Program-made: the position numbers and the translations under genes
The notes under the pieces: model-generated
The model's database searches: none
Told to the model about the DNA's origin: nothing
The model's input: the letters and a program-made list of their open reading frames with translations, nothing else
Shown: positions 44,817 through 57,614 of the stretch, piece after piece
Numbering within the stretch: the stretch's first letter is position 1
Layout: every line of letters starts with the position of its first letter
Assembly (NCBI RefSeq): GCF_027596085.1
Contig: NC_072449.1
Location: 20,744,834 to 20,808,833 of the forward strand
Reading direction: 5' to 3'
Origin: Anoplopoma fimbria
Lineage: Eukaryota; Chordata; Actinopteri; Perciformes; Anoplopomatidae
Length of the DNA: 64,000 bases

Positions 44817-46680
44817 CATGGGGTGAGCATGTGAGCATCCAAGGTTAGAGATCAACCTCAGCGCAAGGAAGAGACAAGCCCAGAGGCATTCACAGGACGA
44901 ACACTGCCATCCAGTCACGCAGAGAGGCACTGCTCTCTCCCATTTGTGTTTGTTTGTATGTGAAGTGCATGTATCAACAAGTCTTTCTTGGAAAAGTAAA
45001 GTGGAAATATACGTGGGTTTGTATGTGTGTGTGAGCATGCATGCTCCAGATAAAAAAAGTGCAGCAACTCTGTTATCTTCGTTGCACTTCCTCTTTGTCA
45101 GTCTGTGAATCTACCGCCTCCGACTAAACTCTGTCAAAATGTCACCGTGAGAAAATGAAACCAGAGAGGAATTAAATAGGCAGCAGTGTGCCGCCTGATT
45201 TAAGGTACACAAAAAGTGCAAGAACGTCTGATCCACCCACCCTGACCTCAGCAAGAGCCGGACAGAATAACGAAGACAGACAAAGACTTCTCGTATTTGA
45301 CTGTCTGTCTATAAGACAGAAGGTTTAATAGTTTGACACTCCAAAACCGATCTACCTACACTAATCTCTCTTTTAGTATAAAACAAGAGACTCTAAGTAG
45401 GCTGTTTATACTATATATGCCGCAGTCTAAATCAAAATAAAGATAAGATCCCTCAATATTCCATTATTCACAGAGGGCTCGTGCTTGCAGTTCCACAGTA
45501 GAGGTGCATGGGGTCTCCAATGAGCTTGTATAGTCTGGATATAATTTGAATAAAGGTTGTTTTTTGGGGGAGAATTAAGCTAACCCAGAGTGGAGCTGCA
45601 ACTTGATCCAATATATATCCTGCCTGGAGGAAAACTATTATATAAAGTAACAGATATTGTGCAGTGGAACACTATAAGTATATCATATAACATCTGATTG
45701 ATTTTATATTAACGTCACTGAAATGGCTCTACACTTTGTTGTATGTCGGATTTTGTAAATTCAGAATGTAGTATTATGTTGTTCTGAAATAAACCAAATT
45801 AGGAGCGCAAGAAAAATATATGCATGTCATTTATCATTATTTTTGACAAGAAGCAAACACTTTTCTCCTACCCACGTCCCTATCCTTGTTTTGTTTATCT
45901 TTGGTTGGCATCTTGTGATCTGCGGAGACACTCAGAGATGGGAACTGAGACAGAGCGACAGTTAGCAGTGGGTGAATAGTGAAACATGATCATAGCCATG
46001 GACATTATGTCACAATTGTGTTTCTGAAGGGCTTTTTGAGGCCTGGATTTCAGATTTTTCAGGGATGGATTCTTGGTGGACCATAGGTTTGGTGATGAGA
46101 TAGCTACAATCATATCTCAGTGTCAAACATGTGCCAAAACATACTTCTTGTGTTTTGGGGGCTTCAATTTCAATGTCAGAGAGATCACAGGAGTCCCATG
46201 TTTGCACTGTAGATTATTTCTTAGGAGTTGTGAGTGAATGTGTGTGAGTGTGTGGTTACTGACTATCTTCAAGCCTTGAGGCTAACCAGCAAGAAAGCCT
46301 CTAGCTTATAGGGTGTTACTTACATATACACAGTGCAGCATGCATTAAAGAAGAGAGCTGCTCACACCAAATACCAGGAGACAGCCTCCCTAACCTTGTG
46401 GACACACATGTGCAAACATGCAAAATAAAATTAACAAAAATAACGCACACTGACGTACACAAGCTTTGGCTCATCTCGGGGTGTAAAGAGCCAACATGTC
46501 ACAACACTCAGAGAGAGAAAAAGGAGGCAAAGAGAGAGAGGGTGAGAGAGACAGAGAGAAAGGAGAGATAAACTTAAATTAGAAAGCAAACAAGCTGTTC
46601 ACAGCTTCCTCATCTATAATGCAGAAGAGAAAGCCCTCAGTGTGTCAGCAGCAGAATATACTGATGTCTCCACACATACG
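42603..46680. other. Intronic or upstream sequence with one GT array
   Basis: Contains the (GT)n at 44759-44815 and a G-rich run at 42969-42980. No exon-like block was recognised. Confidence 0.4.
44759..44815. repeat. (GT)n microsatellite
   Basis: About 28 GT units. Confidence 0.97.
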
Positions 46681-46977
46681 GGGCGGCTGTGGTGTAGTGG
46701 AGAGCAAGGTAGTTCTCCAATCAGAGGGTCGGTGGTTCGATACCCGGCTTCGGCAGTCGATGTGTCCTTGGGCAAGACACTTAACCCCAAGTTGCTCCCG
46801 AAGGCTTGCCATCGGTGTGGACTGGATGTTGCATGAATGTTAGTTAGAGTCTGATGGTGGCACCTTGCATGGTAGCCTGTCATCAGTGTGTGAATGGGTG
46901 AATTATATGTAATATACTACTGATTGTAAGTCGCTTTGGAAAAAAGCGTCTGCTAAATGACTGTAATGTAATGTAAT
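46681..46977 (+). mobile_element. tRNA-derived SINE, complete copy with (TGTAA)n tail
   Basis: The head has an A-box-like TGGTGTAGTGGAGAGC and a B-box GGTTCGATACC with tRNA spacing. The body follows (GGGCAAGACACTTAACCCCA, GGTGTGGACTGGATGTTGCA) and the 3' end is GTCGCTTTGG-AAAAAAGCGTCTGCTAAATGAC followed by TGTAA repeats. That 3' end is of the kind shared with L2-clade LINEs such as eel UnaL2, which would supply retrotransposition. The antisense frame of 89 codons is a SINE artefact. Confidence 0.88.
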
Positions 46978-47930
46978 ACCTATGTAAAAGTGTGCAGCGT
47001 GCATGCATTCCTGCATGTGTTTTGTGCCTATGTGCAATCCTTTGAGTATATATACAAGTAACGCTTCTTGTGTGCGTTTCTCATGTTTATACAGGACGAT
47101 GAGAAAGTGAGTTCCTCAGCCCATCCTCCTCATACACAGATACAACAATGACAGCAGGGCTTCGGAGACAGTATAGAGAATCTGATGTAATGCACATTCA
47201 AACACTCAGAGGGATCAGAAAGGAACATCACACACCGTCACGAAAAAAACCCCCGCAAACCCTCTTTTCGACTCTCATTCTGCCAGACGGATTACTGAGC
47301 GAAACAGCTCTGGGAGAGAATGACAGAAGGTAAAGAGACAATACAGGTGAGGGGAAAGCTCATAGGAATTGAGAAATCTGTATTTCTTATGCTACAAGTG
47401 AGGCTGGGGGAAAATACAAGTGACAACCACTGCAAAAAGAAGACTATCATTATACACGTAGGGGCAAGAAATACAGAGAAAACTATTTGTCCAAACAAAA
47501 GATTATTATTGAGGATATAGTTTTGTCTGGGCCAGAATGGCATTAGCTGTTCCCAGTTTCTACCGTTCTCACCAGAATAGGCTGCTGTGCCAGGCGACTG
47601 TGTGCTGATAGAGCCGTCTGGGAGATATGGAGCTAAATATAACCATTACAGAGCCGCTACACATGCTACTACAGCCACCAGCCCTGCTGTCACCGATACA
47701 GCCAAGCTTCTTCCAACAGGCTGCTGAATTATCGTAATCTAGCTCAAGTGGGTTTGGCTAGACGCTGATGCTGAGATAAAAAAAATGACAGACATGTGTT
47801 TTGATATTCCGAACTTCAATCATGCTGTATGTCGTCCATTGATGTAGATGGTGGCTATTTTCTTGAATGCTGTTTATTGGCTGTCTGTTATCATAAATAG
47901 GCTACATTGAAGCAAGGATGTTAAAGGAAT
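46978..47930. other. Intronic or upstream sequence, no gene seen
   Basis: No recognised feature. Confidence 0.4.
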
Positions 47931-48310
47931 AGTTAGACATTTTGGGAAATAAGCTTAGTTGCTTTAGCGTTGAGAGTTAGATGAGTAGTTTGAGAACACT
48001 CTCATGTCTATACAGTAAATATGATGCTACTGTCAGCAGCATTAGCTTAGCATATATAAATACCAATGTGTAAAAAGATGAATTTGTTTTTTGTTCAAGT
48101 TAAACAAACAAGATATGACGTGGTCATTAGTGAGCTTTAGAGCCGCTGGTATACAGATTTTGTTAGCCTCTGTCAGATCCAGGCTAGCTTATTCCCTGTT
48201 TACAGTATTTGTGCTAAGCTAAGCTAACTAGCTAGCTTGTGGCAGGAGCCTCACTTTTACCGTACATACATCAGAGACTTGAGGTATTAATGTTCTCATC
48301 ATTTTACATT
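47931..48310 (+). repeat. Dispersed percomorph repeat (miniature element-like)
   Basis: It begins TTAAAGGAATAGTTAGACAT and contains TTTGGGAAATAAGCTTAGTT, GAGAGTTAGATGAG, CACTCTCATGTCTATACAGT and GCTAAGCTAAGCTAACTAGC. This order matches a repeat I recall as abundant in percomorphs. The interior half is partly rearranged relative to that memory. No coding sequence. Confidence 0.65.
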
Positions 48311-51207
48311 TTGATACGTAAGTCTCATTTAGGGTGGTGAGACATTGTGAGGCACCTGCTCTGGTGCATGTGAAGTTGTGCTTTTTTTGTTAGAGACAAA
48401 CTGGCAATGAAAGAGGTGCTGGAGGTGACAATCACTATTTTAGGAAACTACACACACACCTCGTCACATGTTAATGAGAAGGCAATTAGCACTTTTGTTA
48501 GTGCAAACATTTCGACTTGGAAATCACAGATCTGCTCCTTGTACTTGCTGAGCTCCAGCTGATGTGTAGCTGTCTTTGTAAAGGTGTATGCTCCATATAC
48601 GAGTGTTCTGACTCTGGTCACTGTCAAATGTGCATAAGGCACTAGAAATGCTTTAATAAGGTCTCATACTTTGTTTGAAGTATCGAGAGGCGAACAAAGA
48701 AAGAAAGAATAAAGTAGGAAGGAGAGAGACAAAGAAAAAAATGAGGGGTATGAAAAACAGAATATGAAATAGAGTAGGAAAATGGATCTCTACACATAAA
48801 AATTCTGTAGTTTGCAATATTTAGTAAATCTTATTTAACCTGAAGTTAATCTAGGTTACAGTTTCTTGAAAAAAATATCTTAAATTCTCGAAGTGTGAAT
48901 CTACCAGGCTAGTCATTTTGTGAGTGCAGATGTCATTTTCATCAAACGATAATATCTCCTTAGGCACAAAACGTTATATATACTTTATAGAAGTCGAACA
49001 AGGAACTAGAAAAAGAGAATGAGACTAAAAGAAAATGGATATTTATATGCCTCACACACAGTGAAAAGAAGTATTTTGGGGCGACAGACAAGCCAATTAA
49101 CAGTCAACTCACAGAGTGTGAGAGAAAGAGGACGAGATGTAAAAATATACAGAGATTGTAAGATGGGAGGTAAATAAAACTTAGCACAAAAGCAAATGCA
49201 TTCATTCTTCTTCTGTCCTTGTGATATTTTTTTTTTAAGCTTGGTTAACCATCGCACCAATTAAAAGGAGTAAAATTTATGAGGATAATTTTTTAGCTTA
49301 TAATTATCATCTAACTGTCTTCAATGCTGAGTAAATAAAACTCCTCCAGAGGAAAAATTGGGTCCCCAGAATGCCATCTGGTCTTAGTAATTAGCTGCTA
49401 TGCGGTAACGTTGCTACTCTACAGTATTTAATAAGGGCATCATTCCCTGATTGTCACCTCATTTAAAAAGGACCCATAAGGCCATACATTACAAAAAGCT
49501 AAATAATTATATGAGTAATTTATCTTCCTGAAAGCTGCATATTACAATTTTAAAGATTCAAACTACCCCCATTCTTCAACTAAGCTTTTTATCTCCTCAT
49601 CCTCTCTAGCCAACTTCTCATTGAATACATAAAATTGATGTAACGTGTTCATTTTTTGGGCTTAAACAACAAAAGAAGTGGTAAGCCTGTTTTAGACTCT
49701 TTGTCTTTGTCTCTGTGTGTCCTGGGAACATATACCTACATACCCTGCTTACTTTATAGTATAGCTTTGCATAGGATTTCAAAGTGACAGAGCTTTGTGA
49801 GCACTCAGGGTGTGAACGATGGGATGAGGTGCAATGAGAGGGTTAATGGGGCAGCTAAAACATGTAGTTTTGAAGACATGTTTATTATGTATTCTGCAAA
49901 AAAGCAAATTAATTTGATTGTATGTTGCTTGACAGAAAATGAATCGACAACTTTTTTGATTGATTAGGGTAATGCATCAGGTAATATGGCTAAATAGAGC
50001 TTTTCAAATTCCTTGTTTGTTTTTTATATGCTTATTGAGTTTGTCAGACAAAACAGGCAATTAGGAGGCATCAGTGGGGTTGGGGGCATTTTACAGACGA
50101 AAAGATTTATTAAAAAAACTATCGGAAATATTCAATTTGATCTATCATGAAAGTAATCATTATTTACAGCCCAGTTGCAATTACGCTGCAAACAAATGCA
50201 ACACTTGGTCTTTACTTGGAATTGCATTTATATGAATAGTTCAGGACTAAAGGTTATTTGGAAATAATATATATTTTTTAAAATACGAAATACCTAACTT
50301 AAACAAGACACACATGACTACAAGCATGAATTATGTACACTTCAGCATAAACTTTCCAGTGAATATCTGCATCTTGTTTTTGAGATAAAACATGATACAC
50401 CACCATACCTTTGCTGAATAACTTACTTAAATATACCCACAACAGCAAATGAGCAAATGCAAAAAAATCAGATTTTTGAATTATTTCTGCGTGCCTTTAT
50501 AAGAAACTTACATGCATGTGATGCGTTTTTTTAAAGACAGCTATAAATGTGCAAATAAATGTAAGCTAACTAAGGCAAACTTTTGATTAATGAACATTAA
50601 AAACTAATGCAACTGCAAAGAAATATGGCTCAAAATTCATTTGAAACCATTTATCTGAAACTAATATTAAGATATTACAGTTTTTATAGTCTAGTGATAC
50701 ATGTACGGTATAACTGGCTTCTAATTGAAAAAGAAAAGAAAGATGAGCAAAGACAACGGTAAACGTCCACCCTAAAAGCCCTCTGAAGCACCTTACACCC
50801 TCCAAAACTATGCGACCATCATTGTGGAGACATAATGATGTCCACTTAGAGAGACTTCGTTAGTCTGCCTTCTCCCCAATGTTCCTCTTCTCACTGTCTT
50901 TGTATTTTGGCTTCAGTACTAATTCTGCCCTTCCATTCCCTGTTCACTCTGCGGCAGGAAATAACATCTCCTAAAAGACTTAAGAAGGAGGAACATTTGG
51001 AGCTGATGCATGACATCATTCTCCAAAGTAAATGTTTTACTGTAAACAGTATTGTAAACCTCCCTCACACACACACACACCATTATGTTCACAGAGATAG
51101 AACAGTAACTCATAGGCGGTCATTAACCATTCACAGTGGCTGCAGACCCAGAGTGTTTCCTGTTTGCCATTACTGATCGGGCTTTCTGAAATTGCAGGCT
51201 GTTCCTG
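48311..51207. other. Intronic or upstream sequence, AT-rich, no gene seen
   Basis: No recognised repeat or exon-like block. Confidence 0.45.
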
Positions 51208-51390
51208 CGGTGTATGAATGTGTATGAATGTTAATTAGAGTCCTGATGGGCAGGTGGCACATCAGTCAGCCCTGCCATCAGTGTATGAATGGGTGTGAAT
51301 GAGTGAATGATGATATGCAGTGTAAAAGCGCTTTGAGTGGTCGGAAGACTAGAAAAGCGCTATACAAGTACAGTCCATTTACCATTTACC
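51208..51390 (+). mobile_element. 5'-truncated SINE with a different 3' tail
   Basis: The left part (TGTATGAATGTTAATTAGAG, CCTGATGGGCAGGTGGCACA, GCCATCAGTGTATGAATGGG) is the same body as the SINE at 46681-46977. The 3' end is different: AAAGCGCTTTGAGTGGTCGG, AGAAAAGCGCTATACAAGTA and a CATTTAC-type tail. The tRNA head is absent. Confidence 0.75.
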
Positions 51391-51526
51391 AATTGTTTCA
51401 CAATCCAAGATCAGGATAACCTATTCAAGACAAGTAGTGACAATCACCACACCCTATAACTTGTAATATGAGGGCTCTCAGCCATCATGATTACCTCACA
51501 AGTTGTCAGGATAAGTTGAATTTTTG

Positions 51527-52257
51527 CTGCTTATCAGGTTCACGGTGGGAGCAGGCTAAGCCAAGTATCTCAGATGCCCCTCTCCCTAGCTGCTTCCTCC
51601 AGCTCCCCCTGAGGGATGCCAGAGTGTCCCCAAGACAGATGAGTACCGTATTTTCCGCACTATAAGGCGCACTTAAAAGCCTTTAATTTTCTCAAAAAAC
51701 GACAGTGCGCCTTATAATCCGGAGCGCTTTATATATGGATTAATTCTGGTTGTGCTTACTGACCTCGAAGCGGTTTTGTGTGGTACACGGCGCTCTGTCA
51801 ACATGTTTTAGTACGACTTTGGTAAACTACAAAGCCGCACCGCAGCAGCATTACGGCTACCGTAGTCAGGAGCGTTGCGGAGTAATACATACTGTGCGTC
51901 ACCATAACATTACAGTGTGTGTGTATAAGGACCCCAACATGGCTCCTGTCAAGAGACACGCTTACGACGCGGACTTCACGCAGTAGAACATGGGAATAGA
52001 GCAGCTGCGAGAGAATTCAACATTAATGAATCAATGGTACGGAAGTGGAGGAAGTTTGACTGACTGACTGTTTTGTTTCGCTTAATGCGCCTTATAGTCC
52101 GGTGCGCCTTATATATGAAAAAAGATCGAAAATAGACCATTCATTGACAGTGCGCCTTATAATCCAGTGCGCCCTATAGTGCGGAAAATACGGTACTCCG
52201 TTAAATACCTCCAGCATATTCTGGGTTTGCCCCAGGGTCACCCCCCAGTCTCAGGTC
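51527..52257 (-). mobile_element. Old RTE-type LINE 3' fragment, split by a DNA transposon
   Basis: The pieces 51527-51643 and 52196-52257 align, in order, with 61200-61370 of the younger RTE LINE: GGAGCAGGCTAAGCCAAGTA, CTTCCTCCAGCTCCCCCTGA, ACAGATGAGATA, CCTCCAGCATATTCTGGGTT, GCCCCAGGGTCACCCCCCAG. It is well diverged. The pogo-like element at 51644-52195 sits between the pieces at a TA. Confidence 0.75.
51644..52195 (+). mobile_element. pogo/Tigger-like DNA transposon, internally deleted
   Basis: The terminal inverted repeats are CCGTATTTTCCGCACTATAA and its complement, about 28 bp with one mismatch, flanked by TA on both sides as for Tc1/mariner-superfamily elements. The subterminal motif GCGCCTTATAATCC or a close variant occurs about four times, near both ends. 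A remnant of the transposase N-terminus starts at the ATG at 51939 (MAPVKRHAYDADFTQ, then a stop), and AAREFNINESMVRKWRKF follows in another frame (about 52000-52060). This resembles the brinker/CENP-B-type helix-turn-helix of pogo transposases. The catalytic domain is absent. Confidence 0.87.
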
Positions 52258-55200
52258 AGAAAAAAAAAAGAAGAAATATAACAATGGAGACGTTTGCAGG
52301 GCGTAGGAAAGGCACAGAAGGATCCTACTGCTTGATTAGCCCAGACCAGAAAGCTGTAGAGTAAATCTTCCCTCTTAATTTCCCAAAGCAATTCCACCAT
52401 TTGTAATGTGTAAACAAACTAAACAAACAAGCAAACAACTGAAGGTGAAATGCTGCTGGTTCTGCTTGAAGCTTGCACAGGTATTTAACAATGCAGTTTT
52501 GAAAAAAAACGTTACAAAACAGTAACACAGAGTATGGATTATAGGATTATAAATGGATAAACAAGAATTAATGTTCTAATTCAAACTCACCAACATGGCC
52601 ATGAGGTAATGTGAGATAAGCCACAGCTTTGAAACCTAACTTTAAAGCAGGCATTGACTTCTATGGAAAACACTTGGCACACATGCATATTGTGCTTTGG
52701 ACCAACTGGTGCCGAGTTGAGGTTACATAACTGAGAGCGGAGACTGACAGTTCTCACCTGATTTTCTAAAATTTTCCTTAGGATTGTGATTGACAGGTTA
52801 AAGAGCTACAGGATGGCATTTGAATAGGTATGAGTACATTTCGAGCAAGTTCACTGTTACCATGGTGATGGTAGGAGATTATGAGGACACATTGGACCAA
52901 TATTCAAACTGCCAGAGGGGCAACTAGACAGGTGCTCTGTACGTGGGTGCACATAGCACACACACATGCTTTCCACACACATACACATGCCTGTACACTA
53001 CCTTTATAGTTGATGTAAATGCATATGCAAATAATCTATTATAGACAAAGACTTCAAAGAAAAAGGCTCTTGGCAGGGAAGATCCCCCAACACACTAAAG
53101 CACAGTCTCATCCAACAACACTTACACCGATTTGAGGTTACACGCTAACATAGAGCACTAGAGGATTACCTGGCATTGGGCCCATAGCAATCTCCAGTGC
53201 ATTTTTTTTACTCCTTTATTGTGCTATGTTCTATTCTTTGTGAACACCTCCTCCCTTCAACCTTGACTCGTAGATCAAAAAGACACGAGAAAGGGCAGAC
53301 AGAGATCAAATGTGCCTTTGAGAAATCCACCCAAAGGACATCCAGAGCCTCCCCTGGCATACATAACACACTTATCCAATATCACAACACACACAGGTTA
53401 AAGGTTAGCTTTGCAGAAGCAAGCATAATCTCACTAGGTCAGTTTTTCAGTGAGATCTTAAACTGGAAAACATTGAATGAGAATGAACTGAGCCATGCAG
53501 CAGCAAGGCTGACCAAAAAGCAAACTCTGAGGGGGGATGATGACTTTCTGCAGCAACTTGTGTCACACTATTTAACCTAAGCATTGTAGAAAGACTTTGA
53601 CCTGCTTTGACTAATTCCAATATTTCTTCAGAGACAATTCTGGTGGGTAATATGTGTCTGCTTTGACAATTGGCACTGAATACCCAGCACGTCTATCTGA
53701 AAATAAAGACAAAAGACGAACTAACAGCCCAGCGCGAGGCTCGTTACAGCAGGGAATCCAGCAGCTGACACAAGACAGACGAACAAAAAGAGAGACAGAT
53801 GGAAACACAGGCCGACATACACGTGGAAGATAGACGGGTAGCTAGCAAAACAGAGGGAATGTAAGGACGATGTCTGTGTGAGCACAACCGCCGCCACATT
53901 GCCAAAAACAATGTCTCCTTAAATGGCCAGAGAACATTTCATTAATCGAACTCCTCCTGCTCAAGCGGTTACTGCGCTGTTAGAGCCGTGATGAGAAGCT
54001 TGGCTCTCCGTTAGGGCACGGACTAATGAGACAATCAGCAGCTAGCTGTCACAGCCTGGACTTTATGATATCAGGGAGGTGCCTCTAGTTTAACAGCCAT
54101 TGACCGGCTCATCACTCCTTGCTACTTAGCCTCCTTATGGTCGATGGAAAGAGCAGTAATCTGTGGATGGTCGTAACTGAAGCTAAATAACGGGGAAGTG
54201 AGATTATTATAGAAAGATGATGAACAAACTTTAAATGAGCTCTGTCGTTGGCGATCCCCAAAGCACAGGTGTAGAAGAGAAAGCGAGCTCTGTAGAATCT
54301 TCTTACAAGCTTTCTCCCTCTCAAAGGACGGTGGTTATGTGGCAAGCAAGGTATCAATGATCAAATCGGAAGGAGACGGAGAAGAGAATACCTTATGGAC
54401 CTGCTGCACACCATGGTAATAAATGTAACTCACAGCCTGGACTGCATTTTCTCCTTCCCTCTATTGCTTTTCCCAGCCTCCTTTTACATAATGCACACAC
54501 TTTTGATTTTACTCTACAATGCAGATACCCTCTCCTCCTTGAGGATTGCTATTAATTTATGTATCTGCATCTCCTAAAGCCCCTTCACCTCCTCATCACC
54601 AAGGCTACTGTACTGTACACACAGCAGGGATACCATCAGAAGGAGGATTATAATAGCTCTGATCTGATTAATGGACAGTAATGGTAGATGGCTGATGAAG
54701 ATCCCAGAGGATGGGAGGAGGTGATGGAGTGAGGGAGACAGCGACGGTGAGCAGTAGAGTTAGAGAGCGGGGCGAACTATTCCAGAGGTTTTCATCTGAG
54801 CAGGTCAAAGAGGAGATCAACCCCTTAACTCCATCCTCCCTGCTGCTGCCCTCCTCCGCTCTCTACGCTACTCCTCTCTCCTCCAGGGATCTCATTATGG
54901 CAGACTCACAGGCCATGAGGACTGAGCCTATGCGTACGAGACGGGCCGAAGAGGGGGACGAGATCTGTGCGGAAGGGAGTAAAAAAAAAAAAAGAGATGG
55001 TGGAGGAAAGGCTGAGGAGAGGAAAAACTGGATACCGCAGAATGGGGGAAAGAGAGTAGAGGACATGACTGATCGGGAAAGTGTGTGCGCAGAGAGAAGT
55101 GTGCTGTAATAGAACAGTAGAGTATATTGCCTCAGGTACCAGATTGTTATTACTGCTGCAGATGGCTGGGAGACACTTCACGCAGATTTATGTTTCGTTA

Positions 55201-56860
55201 TAGTCTTCGTGTGTGTGTGTATATGAGTCACATCCATGTCTGTGAGGCCGTATGTGAGCAAGCGATATGCTTGTTTAGTTTAAGTAATGTCAGCTAAATG
55301 GCATGTTTTTCTAGATAAATAAGCAATTAGATGCTCGGCGGGAGGTTGCAGGGAGCTACAGCATCCAATCAAATCCCCATACACCATCTGTAAGCTATTG
55401 CTCTCATTGTACAGCCTGCTGTAAATATCAAATCAAGTGATTCAGGATCCTATGCTGGCAAAAACAACAACAGTAAACGGCATAAACTGAGAAGACTAAA
55501 TTGAGCTCATATGCCAACTCCCTTTTCACTCCATCTTCTTCCCATCTTCCCCCCAGAACATTGAACAAGATCTATCTTGCTCTCTACTCTTTTCAAACTG
55601 TCAGCTCTTCTCCAACAGCTTTCAATGATTTTTTTTTTTATGAAGGGGGGTCATCATTTGCTCCTAATGTGCCACTGAGGACTGTCTCTGTGTTTATATT
55701 TGTGTACTCCAGTTGATGTGAGCATGTAAGTGTGTGTTTCTTTGCAGCACCACAGATGTAATGGTCAACACTAATCCAATCTGGGGGTAATGGACAGAGA
55801 CAGCGATGGAGAAGAAACGAGACACTTTATACGGACCTGTCTGCGCCTGCGCATACACTCCATCTCGCACCCACACAAATGGAGGCTCATGGAGGCTCTA
55901 ATGCAGAGTTATTATCCTCATAATCACTCGAAAATACACTTCATCTTCTCTATATTCTCTCACCTTCTTTTGTTCAGCTCTCTAGCCATCCATCGCTCTC
56001 TCTTCATCTCCTGGAGACATCGGCTCTCTCCTCTCCTCGCGTCCCCTCTCTACCACATAGCCATGATAAATCTCTACCATATCTTCCCAATGGGCTTTCA
56101 CAAAATCAATGGCTATTTTGGAGCGCACCTTGTAGGCGTCAGATTGTGTGTGTGCTCGGGTACGTACACTACGTTTATGTTGATTCTCACGTGCTGAAAA
56201 TTCAGAAATAAAAAGATGTTATCAAAATAATTTGAGAGTTCCAATAGCTCAGGGCACATAGAGCATGAACAAACAAAAACAGGGTAAATATTACTGAAGC
56301 TGTTAATGACTCACATGTACAATGTAGATTCCCACAACACTAGTTTCTTCAGTTTAACAGTCCACTCACAAATATACAGAGAAATCAATTACTTTGCGGT
56401 TGTTTTGCTCACTCAGCTGCTGCAAATAAAACTCAACATTTCCTGCACATTTTTCACATTAAAGACATGCCACAAAAAAAGCCACTGGAAGGCATTACAG
56501 GTGAAACACCTGTGTAGGAAGCATTAAGTTTAGAAATACTAACTGGTAAAAACACCCTGAAATTCAGCTAAAACCCTCCCTCAGTTTATCCCCAAAAAAT
56601 ACAACAGACGTCAACGTGTGGATATCTGTGTTGCAGCGGAGCCATCGGCTTCTTTAGAGGCTCTCCCAGCGTGTGTTTGTCTGTGGGGGATCGTTAGTAC
56701 GTAGCCGGAGTCACGCTGTTTATAGGGGTTAACGTTACTGTTTGTCAGCCCTAAAAATCTTGTTAAGCAGAGTATAGCACAGTTATGGCGGGCCCATGTG
56801 TTTTGTTTACTGCCACTGAAGAGGGATAAATCTCGTTCCTGTATGACGACATCTGTCGTG
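52258..56860. other. Intronic or upstream sequence, no gene seen
   Basis: A 132-codon open frame at 54711-55109 runs through purine-rich sequence and has no other support. No recognised repeat. Confidence 0.45.
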
Positions 56861-57156
56861 GGCGGCTGTGGCGTAGTGGAGAGCAAGGTAGTTCTCTAAT
56901 CAGAGGGTCGGTGGTTCGACACCCGGCTTCGGCAGTCGATGTGTCCTTGGGCAAGACACTTAACCCCAAGTTGCTCCCGAAGGCTTGCCATCGGTGTGGA
57001 CTGGATGTTGCATGAATGTTAGTTAGAGTCTGATGGTGGCACCTTGCATGGTAGCCTGTCATCAGTGTGTGAATGGGTGAATGATATGTAATATACTACT
57101 GATTGTAAGCAGATAAAAGCGTCTGCTAAATGACTGTAATGTAATGTAATGTAATG
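56861..57156 (+). mobile_element. tRNA-derived SINE, second full-length copy with a small 3' deletion
   Basis: It is nearly identical to the SINE at 46681-46977 through head and body. In the 3' part, GTAAGCAGATAAAAGCGTCTGC replaces the GTCGCTTTGG-A-AAAAGCGTCTGC region, losing one side of a potential stem. The tail has about four TGTAA units. The B-box reads GGTTCGACACC. Confidence 0.87.
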
Positions 57157-57186
57157 TCCGCCGTGAGATGCACAGTCAGCCACTGG

Positions 57187-57614
57187 TACAGCATTTATAC
57201 ATGGTGCAGGGTCACCTGTACAACATAAACCTCAGAGTCTTGCCCATTTCATCAAGGACATATATACAAGCAGAACTGGAATTCCAGCCTCTCGGTTGTA
57301 TGCTTCCTCCAACCAGTCAAGTTCCATGTTTTTCCAAAATGCCATCACTTCATCATTTTTATCAGAGAAGACGTTTGTGTGTAATAAGGACATGAATTCT
57401 TGAGTTATGGCCCAAATCATTTTTTTGTTAGGTTGCAGAAACATTTCCCTTTGACTACAAGTGTATAATCAGTTCATCTTTGAGTCCAGGCGCAAGTTTG
57501 TATCAAATTTGAAAAAATGACCCTCCAATTTGTTCCTATGATATCACGCTCACGAGAAAAACACAAGAAAACATAATGCCTCTGTCCAAATTATGTTGCT
57601 GGTGCAGTGGCATA
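57187..57614 (+). repeat. Dispersed teleost repeat, more complete copy
   Basis: It contains GAATTCTTGAGTTATGGCCC, TAATCAGTTCATCTTTGAGT, AAGTTTGTATCAAATTTGAA, ATGATATCACGCTCACGAGA and ends AACATAATGCCTCTGTCCAA then GTGGCATAA. I recall this order from a common teleost repeat ending GGCATAA. It begins about 30 bp after the SINE at 56861-57156. A shorter relative is at 41045-41282. Confidence 0.65.

Noticed and set aside
46681..46760. tRNA gene
   Set aside because: A- and B-box-like motifs are present, but the sequence continues into a SINE body and tail and occurs twice; it is a SINE head.
46614..46883. 89-codon minus-strand frame, and its relative at 56763-57062
   Set aside because: Both are antisense reads of the two SINE copies, which explains their near-identical sequence.
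54711..55109. 132-codon plus-strand frame
   Set aside because: It runs through purine-rich low-complexity sequence, has no splice context and no recognisable domain.
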